Assembly: GCA_021186555.1 (NCBI GenBank)
Contig: JAJKFL010000004.1
Location: forward strand, 15,446,406 to 15,510,405
Origin: Reticulitermes speratus
Taxonomy: Eukaryota > Arthropoda > Insecta > Blattodea > Rhinotermitidae
Direction of reading: 5' to 3'
DNA length: 64,000 nucleotides
Shown in pieces: positions 1 to 12,420 of the stretch. Numbering within the stretch: the stretch's first letter is position 1; the number at the start of each line of letters is the position of its first letter. The translations under genes and the position numbers were made by a program. The notes below the pieces were generated by a model. The model was not told where the DNA came from. It saw only the letters and a program-made list of their open reading frames with translations, and did no database searches.

Positions 1-1351
1 AAATCTGCGTCAATAAATTTGGTAACCTAACTTGATTTTATTTCTCCTCTAGTTGGTTCTCAGCGTCAAGTTGATTCTATTTATTTTGACCTTAGCACTG
101 CATTTCACCTTGTCTCGAATCCTATTTTATTTCACAAACTTTGTGCGTATGTGCTTTGCGACGGTTACGTAAACTGGTTTCGTAGTTACTTTACTAATCG
201 GCAATTTTCTTTACGCATTTTAGACACCTTTTTGTATTTTTCGAAGTTCTTTCGGGGGTTCCACAAGGATCTGTTTTACGTCATTTGCTTTTTAATATAT
301 TTATTAATGACCTTTGTGATGTAATTAAGCATTCTAAATATTATTTTTTGCTGATGACGGTAAACGTTTTTATGCTATAAATTCCGTTGACGATTGCACT
401 CCGCTGCAATCGGATATTGACCATATACAAGGTTGGAGACCTGCTAACTTCATCAAATTGAACATTAGCAAAACTAGAGTTCTTGCTTTCGCTAGGAAAA
501 CATATGTTCTATATTACACTTATAAAATATGTGACTCTTCTATAAACCGCACGGAAACTATCAAAGACTTTTTGGTACAACTTGATTCAAAACTGCATTC
601 CACACATATTTGGACTACACTTTCTCCGAATCCGTACGGATGCTGGGCTTAATACGAACTGTATCCTATTCCTTTTCTACCCTTGATACCCTTATTGTAT
701 TTAACACCAGTTATATGCAAATTTGAATATGTCTCAACTGTATGGAACTCTATAACGTCTACTGACACCAAAAAGCTGGAACGTATTCAGCGGAAGTTCG
801 TAGCCCTATGTCAAACACATTTCTTTACTCATGACCATGTTACTTTCGAGGATTTTCTTAAAGCTTCATATCCTGCACGACAGAAGACTTCATGTTGATG
901 AATTAATTTGTATTCCTGTTTATTCAGGCTTCAGATGTTGCCCGTCTCTTTTAGATATTACTGGTTGCCCAGTTTTTCTTCATAATTTCAGAAACTCCTC
1001 CCTGTTTACTGCTACTTGTAAAAACTCTCCGTGTGATGTGTTTCGGCTGCTAATCGTGTGTGCAAAGACGTCGATATCTGTAGGAAACCCATTATTTCTT
1101 TAAAACAGATTCTGCGCTACGACATTTTTAAATTAACTTATCTATTTTTTTCAGGGTTTAGGGTTTTTGCTCCAATATTTCGTTTATTTTGCTTCTTTCC
1201 TACTGCATTTTTTGTTTTGCCTGTTTAGTGTTTGGTTTTGTGTATTTGTCCCGTTTTTGTGTCGTGTTTGTGTGTTTGTGCTGGCTTTATAAGAGGCACT
1301 TGTGCTGTTAATCCTGCACGCTAATAAATACCCATTGAATTGAATTGAATT
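1..1351 (+). mobile_element. LINE family A, 3' part of a degenerate non-LTR retrotransposon
   Basis: The reverse transcriptase is readable across several frames. A motif-A-like DSIYFDLSTAF lies near 73-105, a GVPQG-like block (GGGGTTCCACAAGGATCTG) near 253-272, and the FADD-like catalytic box near 340-360. C-terminal pieces follow in frames at 458-652 (KLNISKTRVLAFARK), 683-898 (FEYVSTVWNSITSTD, LERIQRKFVALCQ) and 831-1103. The 3' end is a short tail of TTGAA repeats after AATAAATACCC, ending near 1351. The 5' half lies outside the window. The RT layout resembles Jockey/CR1-type LINEs, but I cannot fix the clade. Several stops and frameshifts show that it is dead. Confidence 0.85.
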
Positions 1352-1639
1352 ATCATCGTACTGTCACTACTGCTGAGTATATAGATAGTTTAGTTCATTT
1401 ATATAAATTTAATTTGAATTTAATTTAATTGAACCATGGATATATTAACGAAAAAATTTTCGTAATCATTCCTTATTTAACATTTAAGCACTCATGCTGA
1501 CTGTACCTCATTTTCATCGTTTTTATCTCTTTTCTATGTTTTTTCGATTGTGGGCTTTTATTTGATATATTTTTTTTATATGATGTACTATCTCTGTAAT
1601 TGGTGTTACGGGTGATGTGCCAGCACGATAATAATAAAA

Positions 1640-1680
1640 AATTTAATAATAATAATAATAATTATTATTATTATTATTAA
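1640..1680. repeat. (AAT)n/(ATT)n microsatellite
   Basis: AAT repeats run directly into ATT repeats, giving a self-complementary AT-only block of about 40 bp. Confidence 0.9.
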
Positions 1681-3105
1681 TTTCACTCTCCAGGACATAT
1701 GTAGTTCGGGAATTTGGACACTAGCTTCTCAGCGCGGACGTGTACGAAATGCTACTGAAGTAGGCTAACCTTCCTTGCGTACGTCTCTCATCTTCGTCTC
1801 ATTCCCCTTGGTAGGATATGACTTACCTATGTCACTAGGATGTGCGCGACCGTCTAGAGCTGGACTGGGAAGGAATTGCGTCTCGGTTTTGCTTAGATAA
1901 GCTCCTCAGGAAGATATGGATGGGATCGGCGTTCCAGGCAATGTAAGTGGTCTTGGCTAAGAGCGTTATGGACTCCTTCCGCGAAGTGGTGTCTGTATGG
2001 CGAATGACAATATAAATCACTCTGCTTCTTGGATTATACAAATAATGTCTACTGCCATTACGCTGTTATTAAAATAGTTTCAGTCACTGTGATGATGTGT
2101 CAAAGTCACAGTTGTATGTGTGTATCACAGTCAGTGTGTGTAAGCCGATGATTATTATTAAAGTAACGGAAATACGCAGTTAAAGTTTATGATGATGGAC
2201 CACTCAACAATTTACTCACCTTTTCCATAGAATAACGAACCGGCCGTAGTCAAAGCATAGAACGAGGACTCAACAATTTAACTAGTTGGGGCATAGAACA
2301 AGCCGACCCCAGCCAGTGCTCTTGAAATGCTGCATCCCGTTGTGTTAATGTAAAATAAACAATAATAAAACCAGTCTTTACCGTCAATAGAACTGTCTTC
2401 CTGTACGTATGAGAGTTAAATAGAAAATATGTTTCAACCTTACTCACTGGTCTTAATCAGGTCCCTGTCTAAGAAACGGAGGAAAATTACATGTGGGTTT
2501 AAAGTTACATTAAAAGTGGTATGTATGCATGTGTGTCTTTTAATTTAAGGGACTGATACCTCACATTTTTTTACTTTCCATGAAACGCATTACATAAAAT
2601 CTTGTACAAATTTGCATCTTACCTTAATTATTTTCCATTTTTCGCTGAGTATGAGCAGCTTTATAGTAACTTAAAACTGTTGTATAAAACCTTATTACCT
2701 TCTGTTGTTGGTATGTCGGGAGTATCTCTCCTTCCTTGTATAATCGTTCCTATGTCAGTATATGTGTTATATCTGAAATCTGTTCCTACTTTATTAGGTT
2801 TATATTGGTTCAAGTTAATTATACATCATCTCCCGTTATGTATAGTTATAGCCAAACTCCCATTTACTTACTCCAGTTGTATCTGTCAAATTCGTGACAA
2901 TTCTCCAATGTAATATGGATGTATTTTGTGACTTCTATAATACTAACTATTTTTTATTAGATACTGTTTTTCCTTAATTGCTGCGAGCGATTATTATTAG
3001 ACCTATCTACAAATTTACTGATTCCATGATTAGTTAGTTAGTTGGGTTATGCAAATTCGATATAATTTTTCATCGTGCTTGATACTCTTACGTCAGCAAT
3101 ACGCT
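1681..3105. other. Unassigned sequence between LINE A and LINE B
   Basis: I see no recognisable gene, RNA or complete repeat here. A hydrophobic 103-codon frame at 2602-2913 (plus) has no family signature I recognise and AT-rich codon use like the surrounding DNA. A short (TTAG)n run near 3030-3043 resembles a LINE B tail but has no LINE body attached. Confidence 0.5.
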
Positions 3106-5140
3106 GACTAACTCCGTAGAGCAGAGTCCTTCTTGAGAAGCTAACAGGTTCTCAGCTGGTCAAGAAATTCCCCGCATTTTACGGAACCCGAAGGTTCGTT
3201 ACCGCATTAACAAGCGCACGCCACCTGTCCCTATTCTGTGCCACATCAATCCACTCCATGCGTCCTCATCCCACTTCTTTAAAATCCATTTTAATATTAT
3301 CCTGCCATCTACGCCTAGGTCTTCCAAGTGCTCTCCTTCCATCAGGTCTCCCCACCAAAATCATTTATGCACCTCTCCTGTCACCCCTACGTGCCACATG
3401 TCTCACCCATCATATTCTTATTTGCTTGATCATCCGAATAATATTTGGTGTGGGGTACAGATCATAAAGCTTTTCGTTATGTAGTTATCTCCACTCCCTT
3501 GTTACCTCGTCCCCCTTAGGCCCAAATATCCTCCTCAGCACCCTATTTTCGAACTCCCTCAACCTATGTTCCTCCCTCAGTGTGAGACACCAAGGCTAAC
3601 ACCCATACAAAACAATAGGCAAAATTACAATTCTGTATATCTTGGTCTTTATATTTTTTGATAGCAAACTGGATGACAAAAAATTCTACACCGAATGATA
3701 GCAAGCATGCCCTGACTTCAATCTGCTCTTAATTTCTTCAGGAATGGAAGTTTGATTTGTCAGGGTTGTTCCCAAAATTTGAACTGTTCCACCGTTGCAA
3801 AGGATTCACTACCTATTTTCTTGTTGGGCATTTGTTCTCCATAGTTGGTCTCGAGACATGACCAAGTACTTAGTTTTCTCAACATTTACTTCTAGACCAA
3901 TCTCCTTACTACCGACTACTAAAGCTTTGTGATTTCCTTTATATTGTGTATGCTTCCACCCAATATATTAACATCATCAGCATGAACGGGAAGATGTGTA
4001 CCCATTAATTCCAAGGCCTCCTGTTTCGCCTGCACTTTGCAAATGACATATTCTAAACAAAGTTGAGAAGCAATGTCGACAGAACATGTCCTTTTTTCAA
4101 ACCATTCTTAAATGTAGATGTGTCAGACAAATGTATGCCTACGCGGACTCTGCTATACGTTTCAAAAAGACACAAGTTTATTAGCCTTACTAGTTTCATA
4201 GGCATACCAAACTCAATAAGAATATTATAGAAAACCTCCCTCCTAACTTTATCATAGGCTTTCTTGCAGTCTATAAATAGCTGCCTTATTGTATTCCAGT
4301 TTTTCTCACTTATTTGACAAATGCAAAATATATGATCAGTAGTAGACCTGTTTCGTCCAAATCCACAATGATGTTCCCCAATAATTTCCTCTACATGTGC
4401 AGTTACCCTTGATATAAGGATGTTGGGTAGAATTTTGTATGTAGTATACAAAGTGATTAACCTCGATAATCACTAAAATTTGTTTTATCTTCCTTCTTAT
4501 AAATAGGTAGAATGATCGACTCCTTCCACTGCTCAGGCAATTTCTCCTTATTCCAAATAGAATTAATAAGCATTTGGATCTCAGAACGAATTTTCCTACC
4601 TTCTGCTTTAATCCGTTTGCTGGAATTTGTTTTATACCTGGTAATTTGTATCTTTTTAGCTTTTAAATAGCCATCTCAAACTCAAAGGCACTGGGCTCAG
4701 CACTATTGGCTCTGCTGTAGGTATTTCTATCTGCCTAACATCATTAACCCATTAACCCCACTTACATTCAATATCTGAGAGAAATGTGTCCTCCACATAT
4801 TCAAAATACTGAGGGGATCAACAGCCAGATCACCCTTCTCATCCTTTACTATTTTACTTCTAGGCTGGTAACCCTTCGTAAAGTCATTGATGCCCCTATA
4901 CAAGTCTCTTAATATTCTTGTTCTTACTCTTTGTTTCAAGTTCATTAATTTTAGCTTTCCGCTATTCCCTCATTTGTTCCTGAAGTGTTTCCTAGCTTCA
5001 CGTCTTACATTGTTCAGATTATCTACATAAATTTGGTTTAGATCCTGTAACCACTGCATTTTAGCCTGCTTCCTTTGATCTAAAATTTTGGAACATTCTT
5101 CATCAAATCATGGTTTATGCTGCTTGCGTTTCATTTAACA
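3106..5140 (-). mobile_element. LINE family B (EN-RT, RTE-like), 5'-truncated copy
   Basis: On the minus strand the order is: a linker-region frame at 4945-4727 (RDLYRGINDFTKGYQPRSKIV), the RT fingers/palm at 4451-4053 (YKILPNILISRVTAHVEEIIG, CGFGRNRSTTDHIF, then DCKKAYDKVRREVFYNILIE, where the aspartates of motif A are expected), and a decayed C-terminal region down to about 3200. The 3' end carries the family ending (TCTTGAGAAGCTAACAGG on the plus strand) followed by a short CTAACT-type tail at about 3106-3117. The ORF is broken in several places and lacks the endonuclease. The same family recurs at 10811, 31095, 32395, 58899 and 61626. Confidence 0.85.
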
Positions 5141-6869
5141 TGTGACTAATCCCTCATATGGCTACTTAATTCTTTAACCGGTTAAATGAGTTAAAGAGTG
5201 GAACTGACACGACAAGGACCGCTGTTTTACATTTGATCTGGTTTGAAATAGATATTTTATGGAAGTCTGTTATTCTGTAAACTAACTAGTTAAAGTGACT
5301 CATTTTCTATGTGTTTTGGAATCAAACTGGTGTGGAATTGCTGCATTATGAAATAACTAGTCATTCTATAACTAAAAAGTTTAATTTTCGTTTAATTTGA
5401 TAATCTATCTGGTGTGGAATAGCAGCTTTATGAAATAAATATTCCAGAAACTTAGTTGTTGCAGGGTTTAATTTTCATTTTATTAGACCCCCTAATGGAA
5501 ATTCCCCGTCAATGTGCGACGCAACTAGGTATTCTGTGAAGCACTTGGATTACACACTTTAACGCATATATCGTGATGCAGGGATTTACTAGTCCACACG
5601 CTGGCAGATAACCCATTAATAATATACAAATACTCCGGTTCAGTTTTCAGAGTAACGTACTCTTTCTTTCGCAGTAAGGCCTGGTGTCTCCTACACTAAA
5701 CTTAACAATAAAGATTTCTGTACAATTATAGAATGTTCTTTGTTTGTCCAACCTTGAAACTACATATACTGGAGCAGGAAACATGTGTGAATGCGATTTG
5801 TATAAGATGCTCCCAACTTCCCTTTCTATCTCATTTCTTCCATAAAAGCTAACTTTCTTGCATACAACGAAGAAAGTAATCACGAAAACGAGCTGAAAAG
5901 GCCTTTTTTCTCTCTGGTCTCGCAATCAAATACCTGAACAATAATGTATATGAATTTATAAAATTATACAAACTGGATTTACGGCCAAATACGAGTATCT
6001 GGTTCACATTTATCTTGTCATCCTCCCCGAGAGATCTGTACAGGCCTACATAAACTACCAGTCACTTCGGGCATTTGGTCCCATGGAGTCATCAATGTAA
6101 AACCGTTGAAAGCTACCTTGGACAAGTACCTAATTTCGTAAAAATTTAAAATGCCGTACAACGGAATAGGTTGTCAATAAATTTATTGCTTTTATTAGAA
6201 TTGCGGCATGGTTTAAACACATTTTTAGTACATTAGGAAGTTGTTAAGGAGACCTAATTGGCTGCTGTCCTCTGAAGTGACAATATCTCAGGCCCGTATT
6301 GGAAGAGAAGCTTAAGCATTATTAGCTTCCAGTCTCAATATTACAAACCGCAAAACTCGAAGCCAATTTGGATGACGCAGTTGGGAGCGAAGGTTTAAAT
6401 AGCACTTTCGTGGTGTCTCTTCAAGAATAAACTGCTGGTTCGCTTGAAATTACAGCATATCTCACACAACCTCACGAAACGCAAAATTCCGATAAAATTG
6501 CTTTAAAGTCCAGCACAATTAACTCTTCATTATCTTAAAGCCACTTAGTGCGCATTTTAATAGAATATATTGCGGTAACCGAATGACCGGGATCTTACTG
6601 GAGCACCTTTGTAAACAAAATTGTACCAAAGTTGGCAACTGTTATGATTACATGAGCATTTTTTACTTCAAATGTAAATTAAGGGAAAATTGTTCACGTC
6701 AATTGTGACACAAGAGACTGTAAGTGCATGACAGTCGGTATATCTGTATGTGGCTTAGGCCTATTTGATATAGAAATTTTACTTGCTGGAAATTCATACT
6801 ATCCTCCGTAGCAAATAATATTTTCAAAATTAAAATTCATTTTAGGTATTTAAAAATCTATGCTTACAT
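5141..6869. other. Unassigned sequence
   Basis: I see no recognisable gene or repeat. A 92-codon frame at 5925-5647 (minus) opens with a non-ATG codon directly after a stop. It matches no family I know, so I do not call it a gene. Confidence 0.5.
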
Positions 6870-7500
6870 TGTGCCAACCAAACTTTCCGGCCACGAGCAG
6901 TATAACGGTAGGCTTACGATAGTTTCAAGTCAGTATTGGCCGCTTCATATTAGTCTCTTCGAACCTTTTACACCTGTCCCAGCGTGTCGCCCACTGCTGG
7001 TTCGAGAAGATGCCCAGCACCGTCTGCGATTCAGCTTGAATCTCCGCTATATAGTCGCATCTTCGTCTTTTTAACATTCCTTCATATTCTGGAACAGGAA
7101 GACCGCAGAAATGGAGTTTCTGTCCTTTCTGCGGGTCCTTGCACACAGAAAGTCAGTTATGTCTCTGGTCGTCATTCAGCAGCAATCCGCCTCATGTTTA
7201 AATATTCATGTAAAATGCGTCCGTATGGTACCGTGTGATAGGTCTAGAATGTTATGAACATCGTTAATCGTATGCCGTCTCTCCTGATGGATGACTTGAC
7301 GCAATTTTCCACTTTTTCGTCAGCCCGACTTTACCTCCACGTTCAAAATCCTCAACTGACTTTTCGCCACATTTGAAATGTAAATACCATTCAAAGGTGT
7401 CCTACTCATACCGTCATCAAAAAAGGGCCTTTTTAAGCATTTAGTAATAATTCTCATAGACTATTTTCCAAACGTGAAGATAAAATGTGGTGCGAATTTT
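6870..7500 (-). mobile_element. Degenerate SETMAR-type mariner remnant
   Basis: Reading the minus strand from about 7490, the N-terminal helix-turn-helix region of a mariner transposase is recognisable over several frames: MLKKA, then a DDGMSRT-like step, a WY-HFK-like step, and SVEDFERGGK (compare SVEDDERSGRPS in the family). At 7146-6925 the C-terminal block follows: LKRRRCDYIAEIQAES and WATRWDRCKRFEE, equivalent to the terminal WERWNKC region. The catalytic domain between them is missing. It is an old, internally deleted fossil and no TIRs are visible. Confidence 0.6.
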
Positions 7501-8483
7501 CTGTCCCTTAATTTGCCATTTCACTGGGCTACAACGCCCGCACATAAAACAAACACATTTATAAGTCAATTGTACAAAAACGCCAAGCTCTGTTAAAGCG
7601 ACACTCACCATACTAATTCATAATAACCTTTTGATTCGCAACTTGCATTACAACGTGTACGCAAATAGCCGTCGATGCTGAACGCGCTTGCAAAGCCATA
7701 TAGACAGTGTAGGGTTGTGCCAGTATCTTAATGCAACAAATTCCTGCCCTATCAGTCGATTATATACTTTATAAACACAAAGTGAGTCTTTATGAACCGG
7801 GGCCTACTACTTTATTAAAAATTCAAAGGTAGGGCTACAGATGAAACCTCCACAGGGAAGCATGACCTAGTATGTATAATTGGCTATTTCTCTCACGGTC
7901 GATGTTTAGAAAAAATTATAACGCTCGACTGAAGTTTCTTGGCAGAATGCGAAACTGAAGTACGCTTTATCTGATATCCTGATTGTCGCGAGTCCTGTGG
8001 CGTGAAAAGCAACCAACGCTTGATTTGAGAAATAGGGTGGTTTGTAAGTAAATTAAATATTGAAAAGTCGTAGCGTCTACTGATAATATATTTACGTTAA
8101 CATTAATTACTTTTAACGGGAATTTAAGAAATTGGGTTAGCTAGACGAATTCAAAACACATGTCGATCTACATTCACAGAAAAAGCAAACTGAAGCTAGA
8201 GGACAAGCTGTGTACAGTACGTTAGTACGCAGAATATCAGTGTTAGACGGATAATAAAGATGATAGGTTTCAAGATTTGGTCTGTTGGAATCCGATGCCG
8301 TGGGGTTTGTTATATGGTATAAATATTCAGAAGGAATCTTCTGCTTCCATCTTAAGGGTAAACCAATGTTTCCTATTTCCCTTTATTTGTAAAACGAAAG
8401 TAGTCATTTTCTTTTCACAAGTCATTCACCCTGTTAAACATACGGATATAATACTACATTCCTGGAATCCATTTCTAGGGAAG
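7501..8483. other. Unassigned sequence
   Basis: I see no gene, RNA or recognisable repeat in this stretch. Confidence 0.5.
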
Positions 8484-8725
8484 CTGAAGGAGCTCAGGTG
8501 GTGTAGTGACTAGTCTACAAACTGGAGGTTCGACGAATCGGTGTTTGATCCCCTGCAGGGGAAAACATCTTTCTCTTCCTCAGAGCGTTGAGACCTATTC
8601 TGGGGTCCACCCAGAGTCCTATCTAAGGGGCACAAGAGGCACATTACGCTGGATTAAAGCGGCTGGGGCGTGAAGCTGATCACTCACTTCCATGTCGTGC
8701 TGAAAGTTAAGAATGTGTGGATGTA
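8484..8725 (+). mobile_element. SINE (family S2), tRNA-related head, diverged
   Basis: A polymerase III A-box-like stretch (GGTGGTGTAGTGACTAG) is followed by a B-box-like GTGTTTGATCCCC. The body contains the block TAAAGCGGCTGGGGCGTGAAG, shared in diverged form with copies at 29357, 34062 and 59849 (compare AAAGCAGTCGAGGCGTGAGG at 34062). This shared body is the main evidence. The 3' end is vague and no clear target duplication was found. Confidence 0.6.
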
Positions 8726-10810
8726 TACCTCGACTCCCTCAGAAGTCGTCTTAGCGTGGTGCTTAGTAAACCACAGGGACAACTCATTCTTTTTGCATAC
8801 TCTCTGTAGAACATAAACTTTCAGAATAAAGTAGTGCAATTTCGGATTTGTATTTAAATTGTAAGCGGATGGATTAAACAAATCATAAAATTAGCGTTCA
8901 TGCCATTATTTTATTCAACTCCCTACACCTGGTATTTCCACACGGTGTAAGGCATGTAATGCCATCACTCCAGCCTTTGCATCATATGTTCCAATTCCAA
9001 TTGTAGCATGGACATACATCAGTACTTTTTCTCTGTTTATGTTTTCCTGTGTGTGAAGAGGAATGGCCAGATGCCGATCCCTCTTCCCATGGACCCTACC
9101 AAACGTCAACAAAAAACTGGGAAAATGGGAGGCCCTAGGTCGCGTTGGCCTGTAGCGTCATTCAGAAAAATTGGACAGGTTGACAAATAATTAAAGCTTT
9201 GGTAATTAAGTCAGTATCTGGGAGGCATTTTTAAATCGTTGTTAAAACATCATATTTCTTCTAAAAACAACCTTTATACTCAATTTTTAAACACACCGTT
9301 GTTGTAATTCTTAGCTTGAAGTGATAACTGTGAATTGGAAATCCACGACGGATCCTGATTTAGAGTTATGGTAGGTAGTAATTAAAGAAACATAAAAACC
9401 ACTTAGTTTTTATGGAACTAATAGACCCTAGGCTTTTGGTGTGTACGTACCAGAAATGATGCCGTCCATTACTAGGATACATAAAAATATTCCTTGTGAA
9501 TATGCATACACATTTAAAACCGAATTCATTTGCGACATCATTGCAGTGACACGCAGGAGGGATTCGCTAATACCTACTGCATATCATAACGTACTGTGTT
9601 TTGCATTTTGGATGACATCCATACATAATAATGGAGGAGGTGAGTTAAGTGGCTTCAGGACACTAATACTGTGTCACTTAGCGAACAAGGGATGTGTTCA
9701 AGTGTGGGTAGGTTAGGAGAATGGTACAGGTGGGGAGGTAAAGGGAGGGGTAGGGGAATCAGACCCAGAGGTGAGAATTATCTCGACAAGGTTTAGCATT
9801 CACATTTCGAAATCAGAGACGCAATGCGACAATGTACACTCAGTTGCAAATGAAACTACATTTGAAATGACAGCTCTTCCAATTTATGTTATAGGTTGCG
9901 AAGTACGTTTTCTGAGCAAGGATCCATTGCCTTTACATTTATAACATAGAACATCTGAATTACAGTCTCAAATTTTTTTTATTATCTTTCGAACTTAAGT
10001 CCAAACTGTTGGTTAGATGAAGGAACGCGATATCAGGAAAGACAATTTCCCATGCTGCTGGTTTGTTTTGTGAACTGAATTCATATTTGTAATAACAATA
10101 TTAGTTCTGAACATTATGTCACAGAACCGTAATATTCACATGAAAAGTTGCAGGCGACTGGTATGTGCTTCCCGTTTCCAGATTCCCCGTTGTTCTAAAA
10201 AATTCTTCAATCCGCCAGAGCCAGTTCTTCATAAACATCTCCCGGTTCCCGGGTTCCATTCAATCAATGGAAATAAAGCCCTTGGTGAAATGCCAAAATC
10301 TTCATAGTCGGACCTTGAGAGTAATTTACATTTCAAGTGTATTTAATGTGTATGATGAAATGACACCACTTTTTGAAGACTAAACGTAATCTGAATTTTA
10401 TTTACAGATCCAGTTCCTACTGCACAGCAAACATACATTCGCCTCCATTACACATACCAAGCAGTCAGAACTGTACAGGGAAATAATAATGTTTTGTTAA
10501 ACTCACGTGAAACATAAACACACTCTACGGGGCAAAATATGATGCTTTTGGACATTAAACCTGGTGCTGCCTATAGTAACCACTGGGCTTTAAATCGACT
10601 CCGCTAGTTCTTCGGCCTGTATGCTGAAAACAATTAGAAGTCTTTGATTATCGGAACGCACTCCTTAAATATATTTTGGAGATTGTAATATTCACCGTGT
10701 GAGTATTTCCGTTACTTCAGGTGAGCAGGTTTTTTAGAACTTGAGATTTTGGGTCCTTGTGAATTAACTGACTGCATGTCACAAAGTCCTTCTTGCGTAC
10801 TTAGTAAGTG
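8726..10810. other. Unassigned sequence
   Basis: I see no recognisable gene or complete repeat. Frames up to 91 codons (for example 9441-9716) show no family motif and look like chance openings. Confidence 0.5.
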
Positions 10811-11090
10811 GGCAGTTGATAAATAAATTTCTTGTCGATGTTGAGAAGAAACCGCCACTGGCCACTTTTCTCAGCGATATAAACCCCGTCCAGAACATCA
10901 TAGGATATTATTGTAACAACAATGTTCACTTCACTCTACCATATACGCCAACGTTTCCAAACGGTCTCTTCCCTTCAGGACCTCCTACTGAAATGTTTTT
11001 TTTCTGTCCGCATTTTATTCCGTATGTGCTTCATACCGCACTAATTGCCATACATGTCCGTCCGGATTTATTGGTTTGTCACTTGACCAG
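10811..11090 (-). mobile_element. LINE family B 3' fragment
   Basis: The minus strand reads, across frames, GGPEGKRPFGNVGVYG, then WTGFISLRK and GQWRF. This corresponds to the C-terminal region of LINE B (family pattern GRPEGKRPLGRPRRRWED, then WINLAQDRDRWR). It is decayed and only about 280 bp long. It should not be read as the open plus-strand frame at 10816-11094, which is its antisense shadow. Confidence 0.5.
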
Positions 11091-12319
11091 TTAAAATGCT
11101 GTTGAAGGCTGCTTTTTGGCAGGCCTGTAAAACCTGCCAAGAAACCTCAACAGGCCAGTAGGCCTGAAGCATGGAAGGTTCGTAATGACGATGTCCCAGT
11201 TTCTATAAGATTTGTAACGTTTTCGCAGTCAGGTTCTTCATTAAGGGTCTACACTGCAAGGTCTGGCTAGCACAGAATATTTTAAAAATCAATATGTCAC
11301 TCCTTTTGACATGCACGTCGCAACAGTTTGCGTCTTGGTGAGCTGTTTGTGGAGGGTTACTGCAATTCGTCGATGAAATTCAGTTTTTGTGCTTGTGGGG
11401 TGCGCTGCAAAATGAAACAGTAAGTGAAAAACTCGCACATTTCTTCCCCTCTCTTGGCGACATATCTCGGGGAAAAGTGATTGGTCAATTGTAATCAAAG
11501 TTTTTGAAAGAGATTTTCAGCTCCTTAGAGCAAAGTGGTATTTACATACACCACTGCTTTAATATTAAGAAAATCTGCTTTTTGACCACCAACGGTATCA
11601 ACGGATTTTGTATGGTTCTGGCAGTAAAGAGGAAACATTTCCCTACACAGCATTAAGTAATTTATCTTTGTAGTGGAGATACAGTAGTATTGTGAGAAAG
11701 TAACTTAATTCTTAAATATATTTTATGTTAAATTTATGCTTCGAAGGGTTAAAAAGTAGTCAAATGATATTTGTTTTTACTAATGTAATTATGTAATTTA
11801 GGCCTGTACGTGCATCAGTATTGCCAGAGTGCAAGTATCTGCGATGTAATGTGAGATACACGCATCATAGACACAAAAATCTGCAACATGATTTTAAGAG
11901 GTTTAAAGGAAATTTCCACTAAGTTGTGCTGGTTAGGATATCGTGCTTCCTGGATATAAGTCGTAAAAGTTGCTATTGGGCTAGTAAAATTTAATACCAT
12001 CTCAAGTTTTCGCTAGGTGGATTGACTAGAATCAGAACACCATTAGTCCATCGGGGCGTGGATGGAATTAAAAATTTAATTTGAAAACCACGATGTGCAA
12101 TCTGAGCTGTCTAATGTAGATTGAAAGGCCCTTTCTTTATATTAGCCAAATGGCAGTTAATATCAGTGACACGTATGAGTGTGGTGAATGAATCTGATAC
12201 CTAATCTATGAATATAAATCCATGTATCTATTTATCAACCATCGTCATTCTTTATGCAGAAAATGGTTTAAATATATGTTTATAAAGAGGACAATGTGAA
12301 GAAATGGGTAGGCCTGTAT
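11091..12319. other. Unassigned sequence
   Basis: I see no gene or recognisable repeat, apart from a short block near 11118-11165 with repeated GGCAGGCCTG/AAACCTGCC-type words. Confidence 0.45.
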
Positions 12320-12420
12320 TGAGCGTTCTGGTGTTCTGGGACATTAACGCTCTGTATCGACTAATGTAACATATCCTGACGTTTCGAAGGAACACAACTC
12401 CTTCATCTTTATGGGATGGT
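12320..12420 (-). repeat. Left half of a hammerhead repeat, family 2, degenerate
   Basis: The plus strand reads TTCTGGGACATTAACGC, then GACGTTTCG, AAGGA, TCCTT and CATCTTTATGGG. It aligns in order with the left arm of the elements at 33165 and 49498 (TTCTGGGGTATTACGC, then GACGTTTCGGGAC, GTCCCATCTTC). On the minus strand helix II is intact (GAAGGA pairs with TCCTTC) and GAAAC-GTC is intact, but the CTGA core is damaged. Only one arm remains. Confidence 0.5.

Noticed and set aside
5647-5925. 92-codon minus-strand frame next to a CAG acceptor-like site
   Set aside because: The frame opens right after an in-frame stop and starts with a non-ATG codon. The nearby acceptor would read through that stop. 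No recognised domain.
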